From the NCBI RefSeq assembly GCF_900129235.1, contig NZ_FQUV01000002.1, forward strand, positions 186,001 to 250,000: 64,000 bases of DNA, given 5' to 3'. A program made the position numbers and the translations under genes. The notes beneath the pieces are model-generated. The model did no database searches, was not told the DNA's origin, and worked only from the letters and a program-made list of their open reading frames with translations. Below, piece after piece: positions 1 to 8,169 of the stretch. The stretch's first letter is position 1; every line of letters begins with the position of its first letter. Source of the stretch: Litoreibacter ascidiaceicola. Lineage in GTDB: Bacteria > Pseudomonadota > Alphaproteobacteria > Rhodobacterales > Rhodobacteraceae.

Positions 1-1636
1 GATCGCCTGCACGTTCTTCTGGATTTCCCTGTCGGTGTCGACCGTCACGGTCGGGCTGGTCAACATGATGCGCCCGCGCATTGCGCGCTCTGGAAAACCT
101 GCGCCTGCGCAGGACGTGGCGCTGTTGGTGCCTGTCTATAACGAGGTGCCTTGGGACGTGTTCGGCAATGCCTGCGCCATGCTCGAAGAGCTGGACCGCA
201 CGCAGCACCCCCACAGCTTCACGCTGTTCATCCTGTCTGACACCCGCGACGAGGTCATTGCCGAGCAAGAACTGCGCGCCTTCGCCATGCTGCGCGCCAA
301 TCTGCCGGACCACATCGCGCTGCACTACCGCCGCCGCATCGACAATATCGACCGCAAGGTCGGTAATCTGGCTGATTGGGTGCAGCGGTGGGGTGGTGGC
401 TACGACGCCATGCTGGTGCTCGACGCTGACAGCCTGATGTCCGGCCAAGCCATTATCACCCTGACCGACGAGATGGCCCACGACCCGTCCGCCGGCCTGA
501 TCCAGAGCTTCCCGCAACTCTTTGGTGCCGAGACCCTGTTTGGCCGTGTGCAGCAGTTCTCCAGCACCATTTATGGTGCCGCATTGGCCGAAGGGCTGGC
601 CCGCTGGGCCGACCACGAGGGCAATTACTGGGGCCATAACGCCATCATCCGCACCGCCGCCTTTGCGTCTTGTGCGGGGCTGCCACGGCTCGACACGTTC
701 CGCTCCAAAGGCGCGCTGATCCTCAGCCACGACTTTGTCGAGGCGGGCCTGCTGCGCCGTGCGGGCTGGGGCGTCCGCTTCATGCCGCAGGTCAAAGGCA
801 GCTATGAAGAGGTCCCCGCGACGCTGATCGACTACGTGCTTCGTGACCGCCGCTGGTGTCAGGGCAACCTGCAACACCTCAATATTCTCGGCTCCAAGGG
901 CTTCCATCCGGTCACCCGTTTTCACCTGTTCCACGGCGCGATGGGCTATCTGCTATCCCCCGCATGGTTCGCGCTGCTGACCGTCTGGGCGCTGATCGGC
1001 AAGGGCGAGGAAGCCAACGTTATCCGCTATTTCACCGGCGAGAACCCACAGGTGGCGTGGCCGGAAATGGGCCATGTCAGCAACCTTGCCATTCTGGTGT
1101 TCATGTATGGCATGCTGCTTGCGCCGAAATTTCTCGGGGCCGCCGCGCTGCTGCGCTCCGGCCCGTCGCTGCGTGATCTTGGCGGAGCGGGGCAGTTCGT
1201 GCTGTCCTTCGTGACGGAGATTATCGTCTCGGTGCTCTACGCGCCTATTTTGATGGTGCAGCAAACCATTGCCGTCGCCCGCACATGGATCGGCTTCAAG
1301 GAAACATGGACCCCGCAAGCCCGCCAAGGTGGCCGCTACGGCTTTACCACCGTCCTGAAATTCCACGCGCTGGAAACGGTCGCAGGGGCCTTGTTGGTGG
1401 CGGGTATGTCCGAGGGGATCATCACGCTATGGCTGCTGCCCATCGCGGTGTCTTTGGCCCTTGCGGTACCGTTGTCGATGCTGAGCGGCGCGAAGCTGAC
1501 GCGGTTTAAATGGACCTCCCGCCAGCTTGGCACGGCGGAGGTGTTCAACGCCCCCGCGATCATCCAAAGCGCCAAGCGCGAGCGCTCCCGCATTCGGGTG
1601 GTTTTGGAGAATGCCGACCAGGTCGCAGCCGAATAG
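1..1636 (+). CDS. mdoH: Glucans biosynthesis glucosyltransferase MdoH/OpgH, 5' end missing
   Basis: Inner-membrane glucosyltransferase that builds and exports the beta-glucan backbone of osmoregulated periplasmic glucans. The frame is open from base 2, and the first residues form the end of a membrane segment, so the gene begins before the window. Visible are the GT2 Asp-x-Asp in LDADSLMSG (about 418-440), the acceptor-site motif RDRRWCQGN (about 845-870) and several later membrane segments (about 920-1000, 1075-1150, 1195-1280, 1370-1490), the normal MdoH layout. A GTG at 35 is a poor start because it cuts a transmembrane helix. The partner mdoG/opgG would be expected upstream but lies outside. 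Its TAG directly abuts the stop of the convergent next gene. Confidence 0.9.
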   Translation, partial: IACTFFWISLSVSTVTVGLVNMMRPRIARSGKPAPAQDVALLVPVYNEVPWDVFGNACAMLEELDRTQHPHSFTLFILSDTRDEVIAEQELRAFAMLRANLPDHIALHYRRRIDNIDRKVGNLADWVQRWGGGYDAMLVLDADSLMSGQAIITLTDEMAHDPSAGLIQSFPQLFGAETLFGRVQQFSSTIYGAALAEGLARWADHEGNYWGHNAIIRTAAFASCAGLPRLDTFRSKGALILSHDFVEAGLLRRAGWGVRFMPQVKGSYEEVPATLIDYVLRDRRWCQGNLQHLNILGSKGFHPVTRFHLFHGAMGYLLSPAWFALLTVWALIGKGEEANVIRYFTGENPQVAWPEMGHVSNLAILVFMYGMLLAPKFLGAAALLRSGPSLRDLGGAGQFVLSFVTEIIVSVLYAPILMVQQTIAVARTWIGFKETWTPQARQGGRYGFTTVLKFHALETVAGALLVAGMSEGIITLWLLPIAVSLALAVPLSMLSGAKLTRFKWTSRQLGTAEVFNAPAIIQSAKRERSRIRVVLENADQVAAE

Positions 1637-2443
1637 CTACTCCAGCGCTTCGAACCAATCCAACGCCATAACCGCCCAGCCTTTGGGGATGCCATGCGCG
1701 CCTTGGTGCAGGGCAAACTCCAGCGCACCTGCGTCACAGGTGTCCCAGCTGCGCCGCCAGAACTCGCCGGAGGTGTCGAACGTATCAGCGCGCATGTTCT
1801 TGCACCCGTTGGTTTCGCGCCAGATCTGCATCGCTTGGAACACATCGCCTTGATAAATGCGCCCGCCGCCCAAAGGACGGCCTTCCAGCGGCACGGTGGT
1901 GTCGCGCCAGCCATGGGTGTGGAGCAGTTTCACCGGACCCTTGCACGCATCCATCGCCGGATGGGGCCGCCAGAAGCTGCCCGCCACAGGGGCGTAGGCG
2001 CGGGCCAGATCAGGCGCGTCGCAGGCCAGATAGGAGGTCATCGACCCGCCAATAGAGAACCCCGCCAGCAAGATACGGTCGCGGTCGACACCATGATTGG
2101 CGACGGCGTCGTCGATGACGGCACGGACAAAAGCCAGCTCGTCGCGTTGTTGCACCCGGTCGGGATGGAAGGACCAGCCGGAGCCGAAACGCGAGTTCGG
2201 GCGCTTCAATCCGTTGGGGCCGATTACCGCATAACCGCGCTTCAGGATTGGGCCACCCATCCGCAGGATACCGGTGCCTTTACCACCTGCGCCGTGCAGA
2301 AACACTACGGCGGGGACCGAACCATCCGCGTCTTCAGGTGCCTCGATATGATAGCTGCCAAGCGGCAGCTCGCAGGGCTGTTCCGCGTCGCCGCAGGCAA
2401 GGGCGGGGGTGGCCAGAAAGGCCAATGCAGCGAGCCATTTCAT
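1637..2443 (-). CDS. Secreted alpha/beta hydrolase of the PHB-depolymerase/LpqC esterase type
   Basis: A 268-residue exported esterase. A signal peptide (MKWLAALAFLATPALA) precedes an alpha/beta-hydrolase fold with the oxyanion region FLHGAGGKG near residue 48, the nucleophile elbow GFSIGG with Ser130, an Asp in HGWRDTTVP and a His near the C-terminus (HGIPKGW). This matches small polyhydroxybutyrate-depolymerase-like or feruloyl-esterase-like proteins. The natural substrate cannot be read from sequence. The ATG at 2443 overlaps the preceding rhodanese stop by 4 bp (ATGA), so it is likely translationally coupled. A longer in-frame start exists 30 bp upstream but would bury the signal peptide. 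Confidence 0.82.
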   Translation of the reverse strand: MKWLAALAFLATPALACGDAEQPCELPLGSYHIEAPEDADGSVPAVVFLHGAGGKGTGILRMGGPILKRGYAVIGPNGLKRPNSRFGSGWSFHPDRVQQRDELAFVRAVIDDAVANHGVDRDRILLAGFSIGGSMTSYLACDAPDLARAYAPVAGSFWRPHPAMDACKGPVKLLHTHGWRDTTVPLEGRPLGGGRIYQGDVFQAMQIWRETNGCKNMRADTFDTSGEFWRRSWDTCDAGALEFALHQGAHGIPKGWAVMALDWFEALE

Positions 2444-2904
2444 CGGACCACCGGAAGCCCGCGCTTCAGCCATCCCGGTCCGGCCCGCGATCCTTGCATG
2501 CCTTCCGGCACGTCGATGATGTTACTGAACCCCGCCGCTGCCAACTGGTTGCTAAGCCGCGCCGAGCGCACACCGCGCGCGCAGATCAGGGCGACGGGCA
2601 GGGCGGTCTCTCCGCCCGTCAGTGTTAACAATGCGTCCACGAAATCCTCACGCCGCATGTCGAGCCGGGTGGCACCTTCGCCGGAGCCCGTGCGTGTCCA
2701 TTCATCGGGGCGGCGAATGTCGACCAACAGGATATCACCCGCCACGGCCTGCTGATGTGCGGTGGGTGGGTCGATATGCACAGCCTCCGACGCCTCGGTG
2801 ATCGCAGAGTAAAACAGGTTGCGCCCGCCCGCGGCATAGATCATGCCACCCGCCAGAACGATTGCTCCGCCGGTCAGCAGCGCACGCCTCGACAGATCGG
2901 CCAT
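2440..2904 (-). CDS. Membrane-anchored or exported rhodanese-domain protein
   Basis: A 154-residue protein with an N-terminal SRRALLTGG stretch followed by a hydrophobic segment (about residues 8-25), suggesting export or a membrane tether with a Tat-like look. A single rhodanese domain follows, with DIRRPDEW and an active-site loop CARGVRS (Cys108). Rhodaneses move sulfane sulfur through a cysteine persulfide. The gene overlaps its neighbours on both sides (TGATG with the SCO gene, ATGA with the esterase). Its placement after a SCO gene and two Cys-containing secreted proteins suggests periplasmic sulfur or thiol chemistry. That role is inference. Confidence 0.82.
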   Translation of the reverse strand: MADLSRRALLTGGAIVLAGGMIYAAGGRNLFYSAITEASEAVHIDPPTAHQQAVAGDILLVDIRRPDEWTRTGSGEGATRLDMRREDFVDALLTLTGGETALPVALICARGVRSARLSNQLAAAGFSNIIDVPEGMQGSRAGPGWLKRGLPVVR

Positions 2905-3464
2905 CAGCTTTGGCCTTGGGTATATTTCGCAACGATCCCTGCCGCCGCCTCCGGTGTGATGACGGGGGGGACAAGGGTCAGCAACTTGCCCTGCGCGTCC
3001 AGCAAATAGAGAAAGCTGCCATGGGCATAGACAGGTCCGTATTCGGGGTCGGTGAAAACCTCCTCGGTTTCGATCTGGTAGGCGTCATAGGCCACTTGCA
3101 ATTGCATCGCCGTGCCGGTCAGCCCGACAAAATCCGCATGATGCTGCGCCAGCGCGGGGCCGAGGGTGTCGACTGTGTCGCGGGCCGGATCGACGGTGAT
3201 CATGACAGGTGTCACGGTGATCCCCTGTTCAGCCACTGCATCCGCCACCTGCGCCATCATCGGTAGCGCGGCAGAGCAGATTTCGCGGCAATTGGCATAG
3301 CCGAAGAACAGCAATTGCGGATGTCCCTGCGGGTCAGCCTGCGTGCGTGCGGTCCCTGTCTGGTCAACCAGTTCGAACGCCCCGCCCAGATCGAAGGGCA
3401 GGGGGGATTGATCCGCCAGCGCCGGAGAACACAGCGCCAGCAGGGCAAGGACAGGCTTGATCAC
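2904..3464 (-). CDS. SCO1/SenC family periplasmic copper/thiol protein
   Basis: A 186-residue exported thioredoxin-fold protein. The proposed GTG start gives a clean signal peptide (VIKPVLALLALCSPALA) and overlaps the upstream stop by 4 bp (GTGA). The copper-binding CxxxC is present (Cys59 and Cys63 in NCREIC), as is the conserved downstream His in VYAHGSFLYLLD. SCO proteins deliver copper to cytochrome oxidase CuA or act as thiol-disulfide reductases. No oxidase genes are in the window, so the client is unknown. The flanking Cys-containing secreted proteins are plausible partners. Confidence 0.87.
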   Translation of the reverse strand: MIKPVLALLALCSPALADQSPLPFDLGGAFELVDQTGTARTQADPQGHPQLLFFGYANCREICSAALPMMAQVADAVAEQGITVTPVMITVDPARDTVDTLGPALAQHHADFVGLTGTAMQLQVAYDAYQIETEEVFTDPEYGPVYAHGSFLYLLDAQGKLLTLVPPVITPEAAAGIVAKYTQGQS

Positions 3465-4045
3465 TCGAACAGCTCCTTGATCAGTTCCGCGTCTTTCTCG
3501 AGGCCCAGCCCGAAATGTCCGGTCTCGGCCAGATGCGCATTGACGCGCGGGTCGCGGCGGAACCACGGGCCTTTGCCTTTGGCCTCGGGGTATTTGGCGG
3601 CCCAAACCTTGCTCCAGGTGTTGGCCTTGACCCAGTCCTCCGAGCCGACCTCGCGGACTTTTTGAACGAGATAGATATTCGTGGCCCCTTGGATGTCTTC
3701 GTCTTCGATCAGCAATCCGTCAACTTCGACCTGCTTGTCACAAAACGGCAGAAGGTCGACGGTGGCCCCCTGAAAGCCGCTTTGCGCGTTCTTGTTGGGG
3801 AAAACCAGCACGCCATCCGCGGCACGCAAAAGACCCAGCTGGCGGTCGCCGTCGCCGCAATTGTCGGGGCAGTCTCCGGTGACTTCACAGGTGATGTCAA
3901 CGACCTTGGCCTCGAAGAGCGCAGGGGCTTCGGCATAGAGATTCCAGCTTTTCGCGGTGGACCCTTCGGAGAAATCGGCGGCATAGACGGGGCTGGCGGC
4001 GATCAGGGCCAAGGCGATGAGACGTGTCATGGATGCGGCCCTCAT
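3461..4045 (-). CDS. Secreted Cys-containing protein of unknown function, paralog of the next upstream gene
   Basis: A 194-residue protein with a signal peptide (MTRLIALALIAASPVYA after an optional five residues). The mature part carries clustered cysteines (CEVTGDCPDNC) followed by RQLGLLRAADGVLVFPNK and a later FCDK. The order resembles the adjacent 155-residue protein: a VVDITC/IIDTWC strand, a Cys cluster, then a GLL..DG/GEVYMV hairpin and a final YLVxxKV strand, so the two look like diverged copies of one small beta domain. ATGA overlap on the upstream side and GTGA on the downstream side place it in the SCO operon. I do not recognise a named family; metal or thiol chemistry is a guess. 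Confidence 0.72.
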   Translation of the reverse strand: MRAASMTRLIALALIAASPVYAADFSEGSTAKSWNLYAEAPALFEAKVVDITCEVTGDCPDNCGDGDRQLGLLRAADGVLVFPNKNAQSGFQGATVDLLPFCDKQVEVDGLLIEDEDIQGATNIYLVQKVREVGSEDWVKANTWSKVWAAKYPEAKGKGPWFRRDPRVNAHLAETGHFGLGLEKDAELIKELFE

Positions 4046-4509
4046 TTCTTTGGCTCCGGAATGGCGAAGCCCGGCACGACGCCGTAATCTTCGTGGTTCA
4101 GGTTGGTGATGCCGTGGTCGGTCACGACCTTTTCGACCACCAGATAATTTAGCCCGTCGCGCTTGTAGAGCATGCCATCGGCTGTAATCTCGTGGCTGGC
4201 GAGGTTCAGATTGGTGTCGCCGGAGGCGTTCTGGTCGTCGCCCTCGATCTTGAGAACCATATAGACCTCGCCGTCTTCGCCCAACAGGCCAACGGGGATG
4301 CCCCCCGCCGAGCACCACAGCGCACAGGTGTGATGGGCCGAGCCGACAACCGCGTCAGGCCCGCCCATGACGCCGGAGAAATAGCACCACGTGTCGATGA
4401 TCTCGCCGGTGATCTGGATGCGTTCGCCCTCGGTCGCGCTGGCGGGGGCGGTCAGGGCCAGAGCGCCTAAAGCGCATAGGGGGGCCGCAAGGTTTTTTGT
4501 GAGCTTCAT
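4042..4509 (-). CDS. Secreted Cys-containing small beta-domain protein of unknown function
   Basis: First gene of the five-gene operon: 155 residues, with a clear Shine-Dalgarno (GGAGGA) before ATG. A signal peptide ends near ASA (about residues 1-25). The mature domain begins RIQITGEIIDTWCYF and holds HHTCALWCSAGG, then GLLGEDGEVYMVLK and a closing YLVVEKV strand. The Cys-His cluster next to a SCO protein suggests metal or disulfide involvement, which is inference. It shares its domain layout with the downstream gene. No family name is claimed. Confidence 0.75.
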   Translation of the reverse strand: MKLTKNLAAPLCALGALALTAPASATEGERIQITGEIIDTWCYFSGVMGGPDAVVGSAHHTCALWCSAGGIPVGLLGEDGEVYMVLKIEGDDQNASGDTNLNLASHEITADGMLYKRDGLNYLVVEKVVTDHGITNLNHEDYGVVPGFAIPEPKK

Positions 4510-4613
4510 GGGTGTCCTCCGGTGATTCTTTTCACGAGCGTAGCAAGAAGGAAGGATGAGGGGGGATCACGTCTTGGTCAGACCGCTGCGATCGGGGCTG
4601 ATGTCGGGGATTT

Positions 4614-4638
4614 AGGTATTTTTGAAGCAATGATGGGG
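4614..4638 (-). repeat. 3'-end-associated repeat, copy 1
   Basis: Directly after the stop codon of the LOG-type gene, read on the minus strand as CCCCATCATTGCTTC followed by AAAAATACCT. Near-identical 24-25 nt copies occur after pyrC (35799-35823) and after the MoxR ATPase (51866-51890), always in the sense of the gene they follow. Function unknown. Confidence 0.7.
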
Positions 4639-5193
4639 TTAGCGCAGCACATCCCTTAACTGGCGCGTCAGGTCGGGGACGGTGTCAGTGACGGTGATGA
4701 AATCGAGCAGCGACGCGTCGGCGAAGCCTTGCGCGACGATATGATCGGTGAGGGCGACCAGCGGTGACCAGAAACCATTGGTGTTGAGCAGAAAGATCGG
4801 TTTGCTGTGCAGGCCCAGCTGGCGCCATGTCAGCACCTCGAAAAACTCGTCCAGAGAGCCGGCACCACCGGGCAGCACCACGATGGCGTCGGAGTTCATA
4901 TACATGACCTTTTTGCGCTCGTGCATGGTTTCAGTGACGATGAAGGTGTTGAGGTCGCGCTTGCCGACCTCGCGCTTGAAAAGGTGGCTGGGGATCACGC
5001 CGAAGGTCTCGCCGCCCGCCGCTTGTGTAGATTGCGCCACCGCCCCCATCAGCCCGACATCGCCCGCGCCGTAAACCAGCCGCCATTGATTGGCCGCCAG
5101 AGCCTGCCCTAGATCAAGGGCGGCCTGCTTGTAGTCGGGATTGGCCCCAAAGCGGGAGCCGCAATAAACACAGACGGATTTTTGCTGGGACAT
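4639..5193 (-). CDS. LOG-family Rossmann protein (TIGR00730 type), nucleotide 5'-monophosphate phosphoribohydrolase
   Basis: A 184-residue cytosolic protein of the lysine-decarboxylase-like/LOG family, which cleaves the N-glycosidic bond of nucleoside (or cytokinin riboside) 5'-monophosphates. Family marks are VCVYCGSRFG at the start, YGAGDVGLMG near residue 41, MHERKK near 90 and the phosphate/catalytic motif PGGAGSLDE (residues 108-116). The usual Thr of PGGxGTxxE is Ser here. The start at 5193 fits the family length; a much longer open frame continues upstream but is antisense to the LysM gene and is not coding. Divergent from the LysM gene with about 100 bp between starts. Confidence 0.88.
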   Translation of the reverse strand: MSQQKSVCVYCGSRFGANPDYKQAALDLGQALAANQWRLVYGAGDVGLMGAVAQSTQAAGGETFGVIPSHLFKREVGKRDLNTFIVTETMHERKKVMYMNSDAIVVLPGGAGSLDEFFEVLTWRQLGLHSKPIFLLNTNGFWSPLVALTDHIVAQGFADASLLDFITVTDTVPDLTRQLRDVLR

Positions 5194-5295
5194 GGGGCGG
5201 GCTCCGGACGGATAAGTGGCTTTGCCTTGTTCTATGGGGGCTGCTACGCTGTCACAACGCCTTTCTTGGAGGGCCGAGGGAGAAGGAAGACACAT

Positions 5296-6597
5296 ATGGC
5301 TATCTGGTCCAGACTGGGGATGAGCGGACCTGCGGCGGCCGCCGGAGCCGCTGTTGTGATTATCATTCTCGGTGGCGCGTATCTGGTGACGCAAAACCGC
5401 GATGTCGTGATGCCGGAGGCCGATGTGCAAGCCGTGCCGGACGCGGCGGAACAAGCGGCGCTGGACGCGGTGGCTATGGTGAAGGGGGAGCCTGACCAGC
5501 CAGCGACACCGAGCGATGGGGCCGCACCGGCGACCCAACAGGCGGTCGCGGATGCGCCGGAAGAGCAAACCCCGACTGCGCAAGGTGTAGCAGAGATAGT
5601 TGCCGAAGCGGATCCGGAGGGGGAGCAACCCCCGGCACCCGCAGCACCGACCTTTGACGTGGTGCAGGTGGCGCCTGATGGAGGAGGCGTCATTGCGGGC
5701 GCGGCAGAGCCGGAGAGCGAGGTGGTTTTCCTGCTCGACGGGGTGGAAATCGCGCGGGGCAAAGCGGATGCGGCGGGAAAGTTCGGCGTGTTGCTTGATT
5801 TTCCGGCAGCAGATACGCCGCGCGCCTTGTCGATGCTCACCGAGCTTGCTGATGGCACGCAGATCGCCTCCGAAGGGACGCTGCTGATTTCGCCTGTTCG
5901 CACCACCAGCGCCAAGCCGGACGATGGGGAGGCGGTGGTTGAAGGCGGGGTGGAAACGCAGCCTGCCACTGATGCGACTGAAATTGCGCAAGCTCCGGCG
6001 GCGGCGAATGACATCGCAGAAACAGCGGAGGATGCGTCCACACCGGATGCCCCTGCGGTGGTGCTGGCAGATAATGCCGGCGTGACCCTGCTTCAACCGG
6101 CCCCGCAACCCCAAGCCCCGAAAGCTGTGGCCGACGCGCCTGTGACGGCCAATGTGGTGATCGACACAATCACCTATGACGCCGAGGGCGAGGTGGCTTT
6201 GACGGGGCGCGGGACGTCGCAAGGGTATGTTCGGGTTTACCTGAACGATGAGGCCGTGAAGACCACGCGCATTTCTGAGAACGGCGCGTGGGAAGCGCCG
6301 CTGCCGGATGTGGATGCAGGGGTGTACCGCTTGCGGGTCGACGAGGTGGACGCGGGCGGCACCGTGACCAGTCGCGTCGAGACCCCGTTCCAGCGCGAGG
6401 CGCCCGAGATTGCCACCTCCGCCCCGCAAACGGCGACGGCGGTGACGGTGCAGCCGGGGTTCACCCTTTGGGCCATCGCGCGCGACCGGTTCGGGTCCGG
6501 CGAGCAATATGTGCGGGTCTATGAGGCCAATCGCGACCTGATCCGCGACCCCGATCTGATCTATCCCGGACAGGTGTTCGCGCTGCCGGAGGGGTAG
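5296..6597 (+). CDS. LysM-domain membrane-anchored periplasmic protein
   Basis: A 433-residue protein with one N-terminal membrane anchor (about residues 12-31), a long low-complexity Ala/Pro/Glu/Asp linker interrupted by bacterial-Ig-like beta segments (about 118-200 and 285-365), and a C-terminal LysM domain (TVQPGFTLWAIARDRFG to the end) that should bind peptidoglycan. The ATG at 5296 follows a purine-rich Shine-Dalgarno (GAGGGAGAAGGAAG). This architecture is common in alphaproteobacterial envelope proteins of unknown role. A start further upstream would place the anchor internally and is less likely. Confidence 0.85.
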   Translation: MAIWSRLGMSGPAAAAGAAVVIIILGGAYLVTQNRDVVMPEADVQAVPDAAEQAALDAVAMVKGEPDQPATPSDGAAPATQQAVADAPEEQTPTAQGVAEIVAEADPEGEQPPAPAAPTFDVVQVAPDGGGVIAGAAEPESEVVFLLDGVEIARGKADAAGKFGVLLDFPAADTPRALSMLTELADGTQIASEGTLLISPVRTTSAKPDDGEAVVEGGVETQPATDATEIAQAPAAANDIAETAEDASTPDAPAVVLADNAGVTLLQPAPQPQAPKAVADAPVTANVVIDTITYDAEGEVALTGRGTSQGYVRVYLNDEAVKTTRISENGAWEAPLPDVDAGVYRLRVDEVDAGGTVTSRVETPFQREAPEIATSAPQTATAVTVQPGFTLWAIARDRFGSGEQYVRVYEANRDLIRDPDLIYPGQVFALPEG

Positions 6598-6626
6598 CGC
6601 AGTATCGTGCGCTTTTGCTTATTGGC

Positions 6627-7013
6627 TTAACCGTCAGATTTACTCATCGTCTTGGGCGCGCCAGTTGACATATCTGTCCCAGTGTATTCGAACCCTGCGT
6701 CTTTCCATGCACCAAACCCGCCCTTCATGTGCGCGGCGCGGTCTACCCCGCTTTCCAGAAACTGTTTGGCAACCTTGCCCGACCGCACGCCAGAGCCGCA
6801 GAAGAATACAATCTTTTTATCTGACTGGCCGGGCATATGAATGGGTTGAAAGGCTTGCATCGGCGCGAGCAAGGCCCCTTCGATCCGCTCGAAGGTAAAT
6901 TCCTGAGGCGTTCTCACATCAATCATTACGATGTCTCCTCGCTCGAAGGCCTCTTTCACGTCGGCGGGGTTCCAGTGTTCCAGTGTTCCATTTTCGGTTG
7001 TTTCGGTTTCCAT
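6627..7013 (-). CDS. Rhodanese-domain sulfurtransferase
   Basis: A 128-residue cytosolic single-domain rhodanese with MIDVRTPQEF and the active-site loop CGSGVRSGK (Cys72). It lies 10 bp downstream of the persulfide dioxygenase gene and is almost surely in its operon. Rhodaneses next to ETHE1-like dioxygenases move sulfane sulfur between glutathione persulfide, thiosulfate and sulfite in sulfide detoxification. No export signal is seen. Confidence 0.87.
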   Translation of the reverse strand: METETTENGTLEHWNPADVKEAFERGDIVMIDVRTPQEFTFERIEGALLAPMQAFQPIHMPGQSDKKIVFFCGSGVRSGKVAKQFLESGVDRAAHMKGGFGAWKDAGFEYTGTDMSTGAPKTMSKSDG

Positions 7014-7023
7014 TTTGAGCTCC

Positions 7024-7923
7024 TTAAAATCGGTTCAACGGGATTTTTAGATATCGGTTATCGTCGCCTTCAGGCGCGGGCAGACGCCCCGCGCGAAGGT
7101 TCATCTGCAAAACCTGCAACATTCTGTCCGGTAGCGCCAATGTGTCGTCTCGCGAGGTCCGTGTTTTGATAAATGCCTCCTTGGACACGCCGCCGCCGAT
7201 ATGGGCGTTATGTCTGCGTTGCTCGGAAACGGTCGATTCCCAAGCCGGTTCGGACCGGTAATCGGTGCCGTAGTCATGACCGATAAACAGGCGCGTTTCG
7301 TCGGGAAGGTGCAGAATTTCCTGCAATGACTCATACAGATCTTCGGCCGTCCCGCCGGGGAAATCAGCCCGCGACGTGCCGACGTCAGGCTGCATAAACG
7401 TATCATGAACGAACGCGGCGTCATCGCCCACGACATATGTGATCGAGCCAAGCGTATGGCCCGGTGACAACATGACCTGAACCGGAAGAGACCCGATCTC
7501 GAAAGTATCGCCATCCTGAAAAAGGCAGTCGAAATCCCGCTCGGGATCGAAAGCATCGGGCAGGTTGTAATAATCACGCCAGAGCGTCGCGATCTCCAAA
7601 ACTTTTTCACCAATTCCGTTTGGCTTGCCCAGACGATCCTTCAGAACGGAGGATGCCATCAGATGATCGGCATGCGGATGAGTGTCCAAAATCCTGACAA
7701 TCTCCAAACCTTCGTGGTCCGCGTATCGCAAGATTGCATCCACACTTCGCGTATCGGTCGATGCGCTTTCGGGGTTGAACGTGAGCACCGTGTCAATGAG
7801 TGCGGCTTTCATAGTTTCGGGATCGGAAACGAGATATTGAATGCTGCCGGTGTCATCATCATAAAAGCCGGTGACTTGCGGCGATCCGGCACCACGGGAT
7901 TTGCTGGTTCGAGAGAATTTCAT
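7024..7923 (-). CDS. Metallo-beta-lactamase-fold persulfide dioxygenase (ETHE1/Blh-like)
   Basis: A 299-residue MBL-fold protein with the metal motif THPHADH (around residues 79-85), further His/Asp ligands in LSPGHTLGS and FIGHDYG, and the ETHE1-like pattern of a mononuclear iron site. The expected reaction is O2-dependent oxidation of glutathione persulfide to sulfite. The ATG at 7923 follows AAAGGA. The downstream rhodanese gene supports a sulfide/persulfide role. No BigR/SqrR-type regulator is adjacent. A glyoxalase-II-like hydrolase is the alternative, but the rhodanese partner favours persulfide chemistry. Confidence 0.82.
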   Translation of the reverse strand: MKFSRTSKSRGAGSPQVTGFYDDDTGSIQYLVSDPETMKAALIDTVLTFNPESASTDTRSVDAILRYADHEGLEIVRILDTHPHADHLMASSVLKDRLGKPNGIGEKVLEIATLWRDYYNLPDAFDPERDFDCLFQDGDTFEIGSLPVQVMLSPGHTLGSITYVVGDDAAFVHDTFMQPDVGTSRADFPGGTAEDLYESLQEILHLPDETRLFIGHDYGTDYRSEPAWESTVSEQRRHNAHIGGGVSKEAFIKTRTSRDDTLALPDRMLQVLQMNLRAGRLPAPEGDDNRYLKIPLNRF

Positions 7924-8169
7924 ATGCCCATCCTTTCTGTCCAAACAAACAATCGGGCATGAAGAAAAGTTCCGAAATTCAGCCTGTCTCACTTTGCGTC
8001 ATGTGATGAACGCTGACCCGACGCCATAATCTTTGCGATGTAAGTGTCGCTGGAGCTTCAAGAGGCCAGTCCATGGCTGGTACCTCCACCTTTCTTTGCC
8101 CGCCCCTCTGGTTCTTCGGGCAGGCTGGCCCTAAGTTAAGCGGCCTATATTCAAGAAAGCCCGTTCCCT

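Noticed and set aside
5194-6507. Upstream extension of the LOG-family gene, adding over 400 residues
   Set aside because: The extension is antisense to the LysM gene and Arg/His-rich; the family starts at MSQQKSVCVYCGSR and has about 185 residues.
7924-8169. BigR/SqrR-type operator before the persulfide dioxygenase gene
   Set aside because: I saw no clear inverted repeat of the expected form in this gap, so no site is annotated.
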